From contig JAUYJY010000009.1 of assembly GCA_030699205.1 (NCBI GenBank), forward strand, positions 1 through 16,358: a DNA stretch of 16,358 nucleotides, read 5' to 3'. Positions within the stretch are counted from its first letter, which is position 1. Each line of letters starts with the position of its first letter. A program made the position numbers and the translations under genes. The notes beneath the pieces were generated by a model that was given only the letters and a program-made list of their open reading frames with translations, was not told the DNA's origin and did not search any database. Positions 6,980 through 13,377 of this stretch are shown here, piece after piece. The stretch is from Candidatus Pacearchaeota archaeon (GTDB taxonomy: Archaea > Nanobdellota > Nanobdellia > Pacearchaeales > GW2011-AR1).

Positions 6980-7435
6980 TCAAAATAGAATTTCTTCTCT
7001 AATTTCTTCAAGATTGACAACAATATAGCTATAAAGTTTATCAATTACTACAGTCTGTAAATTTTCTTTCAACAAGCCATGACAAACTTTAGTGTCTTTT
7101 TCCGGATATGCAATAACTCCTTCGTCATAAAAGCAAGTCATTGAATTTCCCTCATACTCCCTCAACCCTAAATCTCCTTCCTTAGCACCCAGTAAGGTAA
7201 CTTTCACAGCACACTTATTTCCTTCAACACCCCTTATCCAGTATTCCCACGAAGCTTCAGATTCTTCATTAATATATTTTGCAGGAGAACATTTTTTCAT
7301 TTCTGTTTGAAAGCACTCAAAATTCCCGCATTCTTCTGGTATAAATGTATAGTATAATGCAAGAATGCCAAATATTACTGCAGCCACCGCAAAAACTTCT
7401 TTGTAATATTTGAATTCAAACCTCTTTTTTTTCAT
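6980..7435 (-). CDS. Membrane-anchored Cys-rich hypothetical protein
   Basis: This 151-residue protein of unknown function has a basic N-terminus (MKKKRFEFKYYKEV) and one membrane segment (about residues 14-31), then an external domain of about 115 residues. The domain has six cysteines (36, 41, 49, 75, 101, 118), enough for three disulfides, with the spacing C-x4-CF-x6-C-x-PA near the membrane. The orientation is inferred from the basic N-terminus and the cysteines. A TATA-like CTTTAAATATTAAAAG (about 7450-7465) sits in the 43-base gap to dnaG, so it may have its own promoter although it lies downstream of dnaG on the same strand. The domain pattern feels familiar from DPANN hypothetical proteins, but I cannot name a family. 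Confidence 0.65.
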   Translation of the reverse strand: MKKKRFEFKYYKEVFAVAAVIFGILALYYTFIPEECGNFECFQTEMKKCSPAKYINEESEASWEYWIRGVEGNKCAVKVTLLGAKEGDLGLREYEGNSMTCFYDEGVIAYPEKDTKVCHGLLKENLQTVVIDKLYSYIVVNLEEIREEILF

Positions 7436-7478
7436 AATTAAATAAAACTCTTTTAATATTTAAAGCTAATCACTTCAT

Positions 7479-8612
7479 TCATAAACTAATCAAATTCACA
7501 TTTGTTTCAACAGCCGAGAAATTTTTTGCACCTAAATGCTTTACGCCATTCTGTTCGCAGGATTCAATAATCTGTTTTGTAGCAGAACCATCAATAACAA
7601 TTGCAAAAACATCTTTTCTGGATTTTGATAATGCCCCCAAAATCTCACCATTTGAAACTTTTCTAATAATATCAAAACTATTATCTATTAAAAGGCTTTT
7701 TTTACTCCCTGCAACATCCCCATACTTTTCATTCATTGCCTTCTTTATATCTCCTCCAAAACCAGCACCCCCTCCGTAATTTCCATAACTGGTCCCATTT
7801 CTATTCAAAAATTCTTGTGCCTGAACTTTCTTCCTCAAACTCTGAATTATTTCTTTTCCAGTCAGTTCCTCAACTTCTTTTCCATCAGGTGCAGACGCAA
7901 TATAACTTACTTTAGCATTATCACATACATTCTTAGCAATTAGTTTTCCTCCCCTGTCTCCATCAACAAATAAGGTAATCTCTTTTTCTTTTCCAAGTTC
8001 TGCAATTGCTTTAGGAAGTTTTGAGCCGTCCATTCCTATCACATTATCCACTCTGTTCTTTAAAAGATTTACAACATCGGCACGACCTTCAACAACAATA
8101 ATTTCTTTTCCGGAAATATTTCCGCAGGGGAGTTTTTCATCCCCATATTCCTGTATTCTGGATGCTCTGCTTTCTTCCTTAAGAGTTCTGGCCATCACGC
8201 CCCGGTCTTCAGAGCTATCTAAACCTTCAAGAAGCTTTTTAGCTCTTTCAATTATAAAATCCCTCTTGCTTCCCCTTACATCCTCAATTTTATTAATTAT
8301 AATTTTTGCTTCTGTAGGTCCTATTTTATCAATTGTTTCTAAGGTGGCTGCAATTATAGTTGTTTCAGATTTATCTAAAGCACTCGGAACTTTAATTTCC
8401 CCAACAGTCTTGCCGTCAATAGTATTCAAATCAACCTCAATTCTTCCAATTTTCCCCTCTTTCTGCAATTCACGCATTTCCAAATCAGAGCCCAAAAGTC
8501 CTTCGGTTTGTCCAAAAATAGCCCCAATAACATCAGGCTTTTCAACAGGACCCTCAGATTCAAAAGTCGCATAAATCATATATTTTACAGATACGGGACT
8601 TACTTTTGCCAT
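7479..8612 (-). CDS. dnaG: Archaeal DnaG-like TOPRIM protein (exosome-associated)
   Basis: The 377-residue archaeal DnaG begins with the family's conserved MAKVSPVSVKYMIYATFESEG. The TOPRIM core has the catalytic glutamate E175 in VVEGRADV and the metal-binding pair D217 and D219 in FVDGDRGG. A Gly/Asn-rich linker (about 272-288) leads to the C-terminal domain. Archaeal DnaG is a stable subunit of the RNA exosome, where it helps bind A-rich RNA, and can act as a primase in vitro. The bacterial zinc-binding domain is absent, as expected. The protein is somewhat shorter than many archaeal homologues. The ATG at 8612 follows GGAGGAGTTG. That ribosome site is partly paired in a leader hairpin. 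Confidence 0.92.
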   Translation of the reverse strand: MAKVSPVSVKYMIYATFESEGPVEKPDVIGAIFGQTEGLLGSDLEMRELQKEGKIGRIEVDLNTIDGKTVGEIKVPSALDKSETTIIAATLETIDKIGPTEAKIIINKIEDVRGSKRDFIIERAKKLLEGLDSSEDRGVMARTLKEESRASRIQEYGDEKLPCGNISGKEIIVVEGRADVVNLLKNRVDNVIGMDGSKLPKAIAELGKEKEITLFVDGDRGGKLIAKNVCDNAKVSYIASAPDGKEVEELTGKEIIQSLRKKVQAQEFLNRNGTSYGNYGGGAGFGGDIKKAMNEKYGDVAGSKKSLLIDNSFDIIRKVSNGEILGALSKSRKDVFAIVIDGSATKQIIESCEQNGVKHLGAKNFSAVETNVNLISL

Positions 8613-8616
8613 ATTT

Positions 8617-8644
8617 CAACTCCTCCATTAATTTTTTGGAGTTG
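8617..8644 (-). promoter_or_regulatory. Leader hairpin masking the dnaG ribosome site
   Basis: On the mRNA strand CAACTCC (8644-8638) pairs perfectly with GGAGTTG (8623-8617), with a 14-base loop. The Shine-Dalgarno GGAGGAG straddles loop and stem, four bases before the ATG. A TATA-like TTATAAAT at 8692-8699 would start a leader of about 55 bases that includes this stem. It could tune dnaG translation, for example by temperature or by a protein. Confidence 0.5.
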
Positions 8645-8699
8645 AGGCACTTGAAAATTTATTTTAGTCTTCATAGTTTTATTATTTCTCCATTTATAA

Positions 8700-8895
8700 G
8701 ATAGAAAGAAATCTGACATTTCAGGGCATAATCAAAACCCAAGTGAACGTGAAAGTAATCAATGAGCGTATCTTTCAATACCTTACTCATTAAACAAATC
8801 TTTATCCTATTTAAATCTTACTATTTAAGAAGAGTAATGTGTTAACTCAAATAAAAAATTTTCTAATTTTTAGATTAAAAACATAAATGTCTATG
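8700..8895. other. Gene-free stretch upstream of dnaG
   Basis: No convincing gene on either strand. It contains a repeated CTATTTAA (two copies around 8809-8828), which may be a minor TATA cluster, and a short fold-back AATGAG/CTCATT (about 8760-8794). I see no RNA gene. The stretch separates the dnaG promoter from IS remnant B. Confidence 0.35.
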
Positions 8896-9197
8896 GGTGC
8901 ACGTCGGTTAAATAATTCCCCGACCAATAAATCTCGTCGCGAACGTGCATAATTTGAAGAAAATTTGGAATAGGTTGAGGGAAAGGGAGGAAGTTTTAGA
9001 AGGAAACGCGGTGATTGTTAGAAAAAATTTGGATTTGAGGATTTTTATGGGGGTTTATTTTGAGATTTTTTTGATTGTGGAACTGCCTCCGCTATTAGGC
9101 GTCCCGAACGAAGTGAAAGCCCACAAAACGTGGCAAAATACGTCAGCATTTTGAGTTAAAATCACTTTTCAGGGTGAGAAAATTAATCTGGTGCACG
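8896..9197 (+). mobile_element. IS1182-like element, 3' remnant (copy B), with flanking repeats
   Basis: From about 8930 the plus strand encodes only the C-terminus of the transposase (INLVANVHNLKKIWNRLREREEVLE...FEIFLIVELPPLLG), open to a stop at 9152-9154. There is no N-terminal or catalytic region. The sequence is more diverged from A and C than those two are from each other. The tail shares TCCCGA, GGCAAAAT and ATTTTGAGTT with copy A. GGTGCACG occurs at 8896-8903 and again at 9190-9197, outside the homologous part, and may be a target duplication. A GTCGG/CCGAC stem (8903-8924) lies at the left edge. Confidence 0.7.
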
Positions 9198-9207
9198 CTT
9201 TAGAAAA

Positions 9208-9217
9208 TTTTATATAG
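9208..9217 (+). promoter_or_regulatory. TATA box of the RelB-like gene
   Basis: TTTTATATAG is centred about 25 bases before the ATG at 9238 and predicts a leaderless message. It lies just outside the right flank of IS remnant B. Confidence 0.5.
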
Positions 9218-9237
9218 ACATTGATTATCTATTATTT

Positions 9238-9441
9238 ATGACAGAAACAATAAACATGGAAAAAATGTATCGGGAGATTTTGGCTCTAAGAAGAGAAGTT
9301 CAATTGATAAAGAACCATATGGTAGAAATAGATGTTATTATGACTCCAGAAGAAGAAACCCGATTAGAAGAAACTCTTGAACTTCACAAAAAAAGAAAAA
9401 CCAAAAGATTTGAGGACTTAAAGACAGAATTAGGTGATTAA
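9238..9441 (+). CDS. RelB-like antitoxin (toxin truncated)
   Basis: The 67-residue antitoxin has an N-terminal helix pair (MEKMYREILALRREVQLIKNHMVEIDVIMTPEEETRLEE) followed by a charged C-terminus. The pattern M-x-E-x-D-x-I-x-T-x-E-E is typical of archaeal antitoxins partnered with RelE/ParE toxins. The ATG at 9238 is set by the TATA box; an internal ATG at codon 7 is the alternative. The stop is followed after two bases by the ATG of a relE-like reading frame that keeps only its first 20 or so codons. This antitoxin gene thus looks whole but its toxin is gone, leaving no obvious target unless a relative is encoded elsewhere. Confidence 0.7.
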   Translation: MTETINMEKMYREILALRREVQLIKNHMVEIDVIMTPEEETRLEETLELHKKRKTKRFEDLKTELGD

Positions 9442-9443
9442 AA

Positions 9444-9587
9444 ATGTTTGACATTTTCTTAGGTCCCCAACCCGAAAAATTTCTTAAAAAAGCTGAAAAT
9501 AGAACATTAGCATCAACAACGAGATCCATATTACCTCGCCTTGTTGTGCAACCTCTTACTTACTTCCTTGCTTACTTCTTTTCCTAA
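9444..9587 (+). pseudogene. Truncated RelE-like toxin
   Basis: The frame starts MFDIFLGPQPEKFLKKAEN, which is the N-terminus of RelE/ParE toxins (first strand, then the PxAxKFLKK helix). After about codon 19 the similarity ends and the frame continues into the antisense of vapC and vapB until a stop at 9585-9587, giving a 47-residue chimera. RelE toxins are normally about 85-95 residues and their catalytic positions are in the missing part, so the product cannot be an active toxin. Confidence 0.7.
9476..9529 (-). pseudogene. Truncated VapC toxin, N-terminal stump
   Basis: The minus strand starts MDLVVDANVLFSAFLRN, the first strand and metal-site aspartate (D6) of a PIN domain, one base after the stop of vapB. 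After about 18 codons the sequence is no longer PIN-like; the frame runs on to 9338 through the antisense of the relE stump and relB. The E and the two later D residues of the active site are absent. It meets the relE stump at an A/T-rich stretch (about 9475-9500) that serves as coding sequence for both, so the join is probably a deletion at microhomology. Confidence 0.7.
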
Positions 9588-9761
9588 TCTCAAAGCGTCA
9601 GCTCCAGTCAGTTTGCTTTTTTCTTTGAATTTTCTCAGAAAGTCCATATCTTCTATTTTCTGCATGAATGCTTGTCGAGCTACTTCAGACCAATTCATTT
9701 CTGGAAAAGAGTCCATTTTCTTTTTCATTTCATCCGGAACAGCTAATGTTAATGTTGTCAT
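9531..9761 (-). CDS. vapB: VapB-type antitoxin (toxin truncated)
   Basis: This 76-residue paralogue of the 4248-4475 antitoxin shares TLAVPDEM...NWSEVARQAF in the DNA-binding half and EKSKLTGADALRLGKEVSKEV in the toxin-binding half. It looks intact, but the vapC gene that follows is only a stump. GGGAG (9769-9773) is a reasonable ribosome site and the TATA TTTAAATATT (9810-9819) gives a leader of about 27 bases. It may persist because it still neutralises or is regulated with a related VapC, such as the one at 3829-4251; this is inference from the paralogy. Confidence 0.8.
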   Translation of the reverse strand: MTTLTLAVPDEMKKKMDSFPEMNWSEVARQAFMQKIEDMDFLRKFKEKSKLTGADALRLGKEVSKEVSKRLHNKAR

Positions 9762-9780
9762 TTTGGATGTCTCCCGTGTT

Positions 9781-9861
9781 ATGTGTAGATATATAGAATA
9801 TGTGTTAATATTTAAATGTTTCTGTTGTTTTGATAATAATTTAAGGGGAGTTAAATATACG
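9781..9861. promoter_or_regulatory. Divergent promoter region of vapB and the HTH gene
   Basis: The minus-strand TATA (9810-9819) serves vapB. A plus-strand TTAAATATA (9851-9859), about 26 bases before the ATG at 9880, serves the HTH gene. ATGTGT occurs twice (9781-9786 and 9800-9805) between the vapB TATA and its start, a candidate antitoxin-binding repeat. Confidence 0.45.
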
Positions 9862-9879
9862 TTTGTTCAGAAGTTACAT

Positions 9880-10335
9880 ATGTATAAAAAGATAAAATTT
9901 ACAGAAAAGGTATTCCATGCATTATTCTTATTTACAAATGATTTTAACAGAGAATATTATATTAGGGAAGTTGAAAAATTATTGAAGATAAGTCCAAGAA
10001 CAGCACAGCTTATTCTTGAGGATTTAGAAGACAAGGGAATTATAGAATCAAAAACTAAAGGAAAAATTCAGACATTTAAGTTAAATCCAAGCGAGTTCAC
10101 TAAAAGATATCTTGCTTTCATAGAACAATATAAGACAATTTCATTTTTAGAGAAGAAGTTTTTAATCAAAGAGATTATAGAAAAATAACCCCATATAAAA
10201 TGGGTGGGGATAATCTTTGGAAGTTATGTTAAAGGATTAGAAAAAGAAGGTTCTGATTTAGACATTTTTATTGTCGGAAGTTACAACAATGACGAGATAA
10301 AAAGAGTTTCAAAAAGAATTAATCAAAGGGGATAA
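9880..10335 (+). pseudogene. HTH-nucleotidyltransferase gene, stop-interrupted and truncated
   Basis: Codons 1-102 encode a winged-helix domain (FTEKVFHALFLFTNDFNREYYIREVEKLLKISPRTAQLILEDLEDKGII) with a recognition helix around SPRTAQLILEDLEDKG. A TAA at 10186-10188 ends this frame. The same frame then continues with IKWVGIIFGSYVKGLEKEGSDLDIFIVGSYNNDE, a minimal nucleotidyltransferase motif with GSxxxG and the metal pair D-L-D, up to a TAA at 10333-10335. Proteins with this HTH-plus-MNT fusion are common in archaea. Restoring a sense codon (for example TAT) at 10186 would make one chain of 151 residues, still short of the third catalytic Asp. The HTH part could still be made alone; its ATG at 9880 is set by a TATA box. 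A GTG at 10204 could start the second half separately. Confidence 0.7.
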
Positions 10336-10497
10336 ATAAATAGACACTAAACAGATAATAGATAAGAAAGCGAATATTAATAAAAGAAGATAAAAAATAA
10401 GGCAAGTTCTCTTTTTATATCTTTCTGCAGTCTATCGTCGGCAATTTTATTGTAAAAACATTTATATATTACTATATTCCAATAGGTTTAATCGACA
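10336..10497. other. Gene-free spacer with promoter of the acidic peptide gene
   Basis: No gene is visible. The TATA box TTTATATATT (10461-10470) predicts a start near 10492, six bases before the ATG at 10498, a very good match for an archaeal promoter. The segment before it is plain AT-rich DNA. Confidence 0.5.
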
Positions 10498-10608
10498 ATG
10501 GTGATGCAAAAAGAGGTTTTGGAAGACGTTTCTTCTTTCGAAGAAAAAGAGTTTGAAGCCGCAGACTACGACGACTTATGCGGCGATTTAGAAAGCTTTA
10601 ATGATTAA
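10498..10608 (+). CDS. Very acidic 36-residue peptide
   Basis: The product is a small protein of unknown function. It starts MVMQKEVLEDVSSFEEKEFE and ends in DYDDLCGDLESFND. Twelve of 36 residues are Asp or Glu and only two are Lys, with one Cys. It has no membrane segment or signal. Support for a real gene comes from its surroundings: a strong TATA box (10461-10470), an ATG a few bases past the expected start, and a hairpin-plus-T-run terminator directly after the stop. This gives a compact transcript of about 150 bases. The transcript might matter more than the peptide. The acidity could suit a DNA-mimic or an anti-regulator, but nothing in the sequence proves it. Confidence 0.6.
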   Translation: MVMQKEVLEDVSSFEEKEFEAADYDDLCGDLESFND

Positions 10609-10614
10609 TTTTTT

Positions 10615-10642
10615 AAGCCCTGAAAAGGGCTTTCTTTTTTTA
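10615..10642 (+). terminator. Hairpin and T-run terminator
   Basis: AAGCCC (10615-10620), loop TGAAAA and GGGCTT (10627-10632) are followed by T-rich TTCTTTTTTTAT. It has the form of a bacterial intrinsic terminator, stronger than the plain oligo-T tract archaea need, six bases after the stop of the acidic peptide gene. Confidence 0.75.
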
Positions 10643-10683
10643 TCTCAAACAAATCCTAAAATTGGCAGATTTTAATATAACTA

Positions 10684-11253
10684 TCAGACTTTATCTCTTA
10701 AGGAATAATATTCTCTAACATTTCCCAATTTATTATATAACTCTAAAAGTGTTTTTTTAATTTCATTTCTTTCTCCAATGTTTAAGTCCAAAGTTAAAAT
10801 TTTCTCACAAGTTAGTTTAGCGTGATTTCTCCTGTCCAACTTTAAATATAGCTTCGCTTGGGTAATATAAAAATTCTTTAATTGCCCTTTCATCTCAAAC
10901 TTTTCCTGTGTATTTCCCAAGGCAAGTGCCTGAGAGAAAATTCTATCAGCTTCGACAAAATCACCTCCCTTAATATTTAATTCAACTGCCTTAATGTAAT
11001 CTTTAATTTTATCTTTAAAAGTTGTATTAATTTCCCCCGCACTTTTTACAAGCCTCGCAGATTCAAGAAACATTTTTCTTGCTTCATAAACCCCTGCAAG
11101 CCTTAACAAAACAAACTTCTTAGTATCATAATCCAGTTTAGATCTCAATGCCCTCTGCAAGTAAGACATCTTAACATAATCTCCCATGCCTGCAATTTTC
11201 TTTTCAATCTCCCCTCTTGTCTTTTCGGGAATTGGCTTATCAACTCTATGCAT
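10684..11253 (-). CDS. Hypothetical helical-repeat (TPR-like) protein
   Basis: This 189-residue soluble protein is predicted to be almost all alpha-helical. It starts MHRVDKPIPEKTRGEIEKKI, then carries helix pairs with TPR-like spacing (for example KFVLLRLAGVYEARKMFLESARLV, DFVEADRIFSQALAL, NFYITQAKLYLKLDRRNHAKLTCEKIL). The pairs suggest a scaffold that binds another protein. I have an impression of similar conserved hypothetical proteins in DPANN genomes but cannot name a family. The minus-strand TATA-like ATTATAAATAG (about 11271-11281) is about 25 bases before the ATG, so the mRNA should be leaderless. It stands alone, facing the acidic peptide gene tail to tail. Confidence 0.7.
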   Translation of the reverse strand: MHRVDKPIPEKTRGEIEKKIAGMGDYVKMSYLQRALRSKLDYDTKKFVLLRLAGVYEARKMFLESARLVKSAGEINTTFKDKIKDYIKAVELNIKGGDFVEADRIFSQALALGNTQEKFEMKGQLKNFYITQAKLYLKLDRRNHAKLTCEKILTLDLNIGERNEIKKTLLELYNKLGNVREYYSLRDKV

Positions 11254-11300
11254 GTTTTACCCTGTTGTCTTCTATTTATAATTATTGTTGTATTGCAAGA

Positions 11301-11807
11301 TTAAATGGTTCTTCTTAAAAAATCTGAGTTTATTTGAGGCGTTGGTCTTGGTGCAACAACACAAGTAAAATCTCCAGCGAATCCTCCCCCTCCAAGATCA
11401 AAATCCATCTTAATTAAAGGGATTCTCTCCTGCCTAAAACTCGTCATTGTAAATATCCCCCCTATTTCTTCTAGTTTTAATTCTCTTCTAAATCTCTGAT
11501 TTAATTCAATTAATTTTAATCTTCCTTCAGAAGTTCTACTTCTAATTGTCTCTACATCAACATCAAGTAATCCTTCTCTGGCTAAATATTCTGCTAAACA
11601 TATTCCCGCTTGAGAAATAGTTACATGGCTCCCTCTTGGTGTTAAGTAATCAGAAGAGAAAATAGTAACTGAGGGTTCAACAGGATTTATTTAAAAAATT
11701 CCAGTTCTTCCATCATAGTCCTGTGTTCTAATTGTCACAAATCCGGGCAAGTAAATTCCTTTCAAATACTCTATTGTTGTTTGCATAATTTTAATGAATA
11801 AATCCAT
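11301..11807 (-). pseudogene. Stop-interrupted gene, possibly hotdog-fold
   Basis: From the ATG at 11805-11807 the minus strand reads MDLFIKIMQTTIEYLKGIYL...GRTGIF, then TAA (11691-11693), then continues in the same frame for 129 codons to a TAA at 11301-11303. The continuation includes SVTIFSSDYLTPRGSHVTISQAG, CLAEYLAREGLLDVDVETIRS and MDFDLGGGGFAGDFTCVV. The total of about 168 codons is clearly protein-like on both sides of the single stop, and no usable start codon lies close after it. A point change (for example AAA to TAA) or a read error explains it. The Gly-rich strand and SQAGICLAEYL helix recall hotdog-fold thioesterases or dehydratases of the FcoT type, but that is a weak guess. A structured leader lies upstream. 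Confidence 0.65.
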
Positions 11808-11831
11808 TTTTTAAAACTATCTACTGAAAGA

Positions 11832-11890
11832 TTTAAGGAAGCATATCAGTTACATTAATAATTTTTCTCTTTTTAACCTGCTTCCTTAAA
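11832..11890. repeat. 12-bp inverted repeat upstream of the interrupted gene
   Basis: TTTAAGGAAGCA (11832-11843) and TGCTTCCTTAAA (11879-11890) are perfect reverse complements with a 35-base AT-rich loop. They lie 25 bases upstream of the ATG at 11807, reading on the minus strand. The repeat could fold in a leader RNA if transcription starts at the promoter near 12005. Alternatively, the arm at 11832-11843 overlaps a weak TATA (CTTAAAT) that would give a leaderless transcript. Confidence 0.55.
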
Positions 11891-11894
11891 AATA

Positions 11895-12012
11895 TGATAT
11901 GGGGCGTTCGTTTCATAAATTTTCGACATAATAAGTCGTTCTATAACCTTTAAAGCCACACCCCAAATTCTATAGAATATTACTATAACAGTAATCAACT
12001 GAACTATATAAA
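11895..12012 (-). promoter_or_regulatory. Promoter with tandem palindromes and a possible structured leader
   Basis: On the minus strand GGTTTATATAG (12001-12012) is a TATA box. Downstream of it lie ATTACT...AGTAAT (11979-11984/11990-11995) and the 12-bp palindrome ATTCTATAGAAT (11967-11978), which look like operators at the transcript start. Further down, TTGGGGTGTGG (11966-11956) could pair through its GGGG with CCCC at about 11901-11904, enclosing a CGAC/GTCG stem (about 11925-11939). The T-run needed to end the EF-1alpha message is not obvious in this 246-base gap. Confidence 0.4.
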
Positions 12013-12053
12013 CCTATGTATTTAGTCGATCTGTGGAATTTTGAGCAAAAAAA

Positions 12054-13334
12054 TCAAATTTTCTTTGGAGTTATTTCTATACAAACACCAGCCGAAACCG
12101 TCTTTCCCGCGTCTCTAATTGCAAATCTTGCCATGTGAGGATTTGTAGCTTGTGTTTCCAAAACTAAGTTTCCTATTGGCTTAATTCTTACTTTAGCAAG
12201 ATCTCCGGTTTTTAGAAAATCAGGACTTGGAGTCTTTGTTCCGTCAGGGCTTGTTTTCTCAATTAATTCTACAAACTGACATGGAACTTGTGCGGTATGG
12301 ATATGGAATACAGGAGTATAACCCTTCGCAATGACTGTTGGATGATCTATAACTGCAATTTGTGCAATAAATTCTTCAGCCATTGTAGCTGGCTGTGAAG
12401 CATCGCAGACTACATCTCCTCTTGCAACATCTTTCTTTCCAACTCCCCTTATATTAATACCAACATTATCGCCAGCTTCAGCTTCTTTCAGCTGTTCATG
12501 GTGCATTTCAATAGTCCTAACTTCTCCAGCAATGCCCGTTCCACTTCTTCCGGGAATAACAATAACCTTCTGACCAATCTTCATAACTCCAGTTTCAATC
12601 TTTCCCACAGGAACAGTCCCAATTCCAGTAATATCATAAACATCCTGCAAAGGCATTCTTAATGGTAATTGAGTTGGTTTTTCAGGTTGACTAAATAAAT
12701 CAAATTGCTCCCTTATTGTAGGACCTTTATACCAAGGCATATTTGTAGATTTATTAACAACATTATCTCCCTTAAGTCCTGATGCTGGAATGAAAGCCAT
12801 TTCTTCCGTCTTAAATCCTGCCTGTTTTAATATTTTAGAAACATCTTCTTTAACTTGTTTATAAGCATCTTCTTTATACTCCACAGTATCCATCTTATTA
12901 ACAACAACTGCAACCTGACTAACACCCATTGTTCTCAATAACCATGAGTGTTCTTTTGTTTGAGGTTGAACACCCTCTGCGGCCGCAACACATAAAAACG
13001 CAGCGTCTGCTTGACTTGCACCGGTAATCATATTTTTAATAAAATCCTTGTGCCCTGGCGCGTCAATTATTGTAACCTCAAATTTATTGGTTGGAAATTT
13101 CTGATAACTAAGGTCAATGGTAACTCCCCTTTCTCTCTCTTCTTTAAATTTGTCCATGACATACGCAAATTCAAAACCAGCCTTTCCATGTTCCGCAGCA
13201 ATGGCTTTTAATTTATCCAACTCCTGTTGAGGTAACGCACCACTATCAAACATCAATCTTCCGATTGTAGTGCTCTTTCCGTGGTCAACGTGACCGACGA
13301 ATGCAACATTAATTATTGGTTTTTCTTTTGCCAT
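12054..13334 (-). CDS. tuf: Translation elongation factor 1-alpha (aEF-1A)
   Basis: This GTPase carries aminoacyl-tRNA to the ribosome. The 426-residue length matches archaeal EF-1A. G motifs are all present: GHVDHGKST at 14-22, T72 in ERERGVTID, DAPGH at 91-95 and NKMD at 146-149. The beta-barrel domains II and III follow (GTVPVGKIETGVMKIGQKV; CQFVELIEKTSP; ending RDAGKTVSAGVCIEITPKKI). The start MAKEKPIINVAFVGHVDHG at 13334 is set by the TATA box GGTTTAAATACC about 36 bases upstream; a longer in-frame start at 13424 would cross that promoter. It is GC-richer than its neighbours with the codon use of a highly expressed gene. No ribosomal protein gene or other translation gene is next to it. 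Confidence 0.97.
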   Translation of the reverse strand: MAKEKPIINVAFVGHVDHGKSTTIGRLMFDSGALPQQELDKLKAIAAEHGKAGFEFAYVMDKFKEERERGVTIDLSYQKFPTNKFEVTIIDAPGHKDFIKNMITGASQADAAFLCVAAAEGVQPQTKEHSWLLRTMGVSQVAVVVNKMDTVEYKEDAYKQVKEDVSKILKQAGFKTEEMAFIPASGLKGDNVVNKSTNMPWYKGPTIREQFDLFSQPEKPTQLPLRMPLQDVYDITGIGTVPVGKIETGVMKIGQKVIVIPGRSGTGIAGEVRTIEMHHEQLKEAEAGDNVGINIRGVGKKDVARGDVVCDASQPATMAEEFIAQIAVIDHPTVIAKGYTPVFHIHTAQVPCQFVELIEKTSPDGTKTPSPDFLKTGDLAKVRIKPIGNLVLETQATNPHMARFAIRDAGKTVSAGVCIEITPKKI

Positions 13335-13365
13335 TTTAATTAGACAAGTGTGTTTATTTTTTTGG

Positions 13366-13377
13366 GTATTTAAACCT
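13366..13377 (-). promoter_or_regulatory. EF-1alpha TATA box
   Basis: On the minus strand GGTTTAAATACC is a strong TATA box. It predicts a transcript start near 13345, with an 11-base leader before the ATG at 13334. It argues against the longer reading frame to 13424. Confidence 0.65.

Noticed and set aside
9541..9879. Long upstream extension of the HTH gene
   Set aside because: This part is antisense to vapB and its promoter; the ATG at 9880 has its own TATA box.
11895..11966. A tRNA-like segment closed by GGGG/CCCC
   Set aside because: It lacks a T-arm GTTCGAATC-like motif, a D-arm GG and a proper anticodon stem, and the arm lengths do not fit a tRNA.
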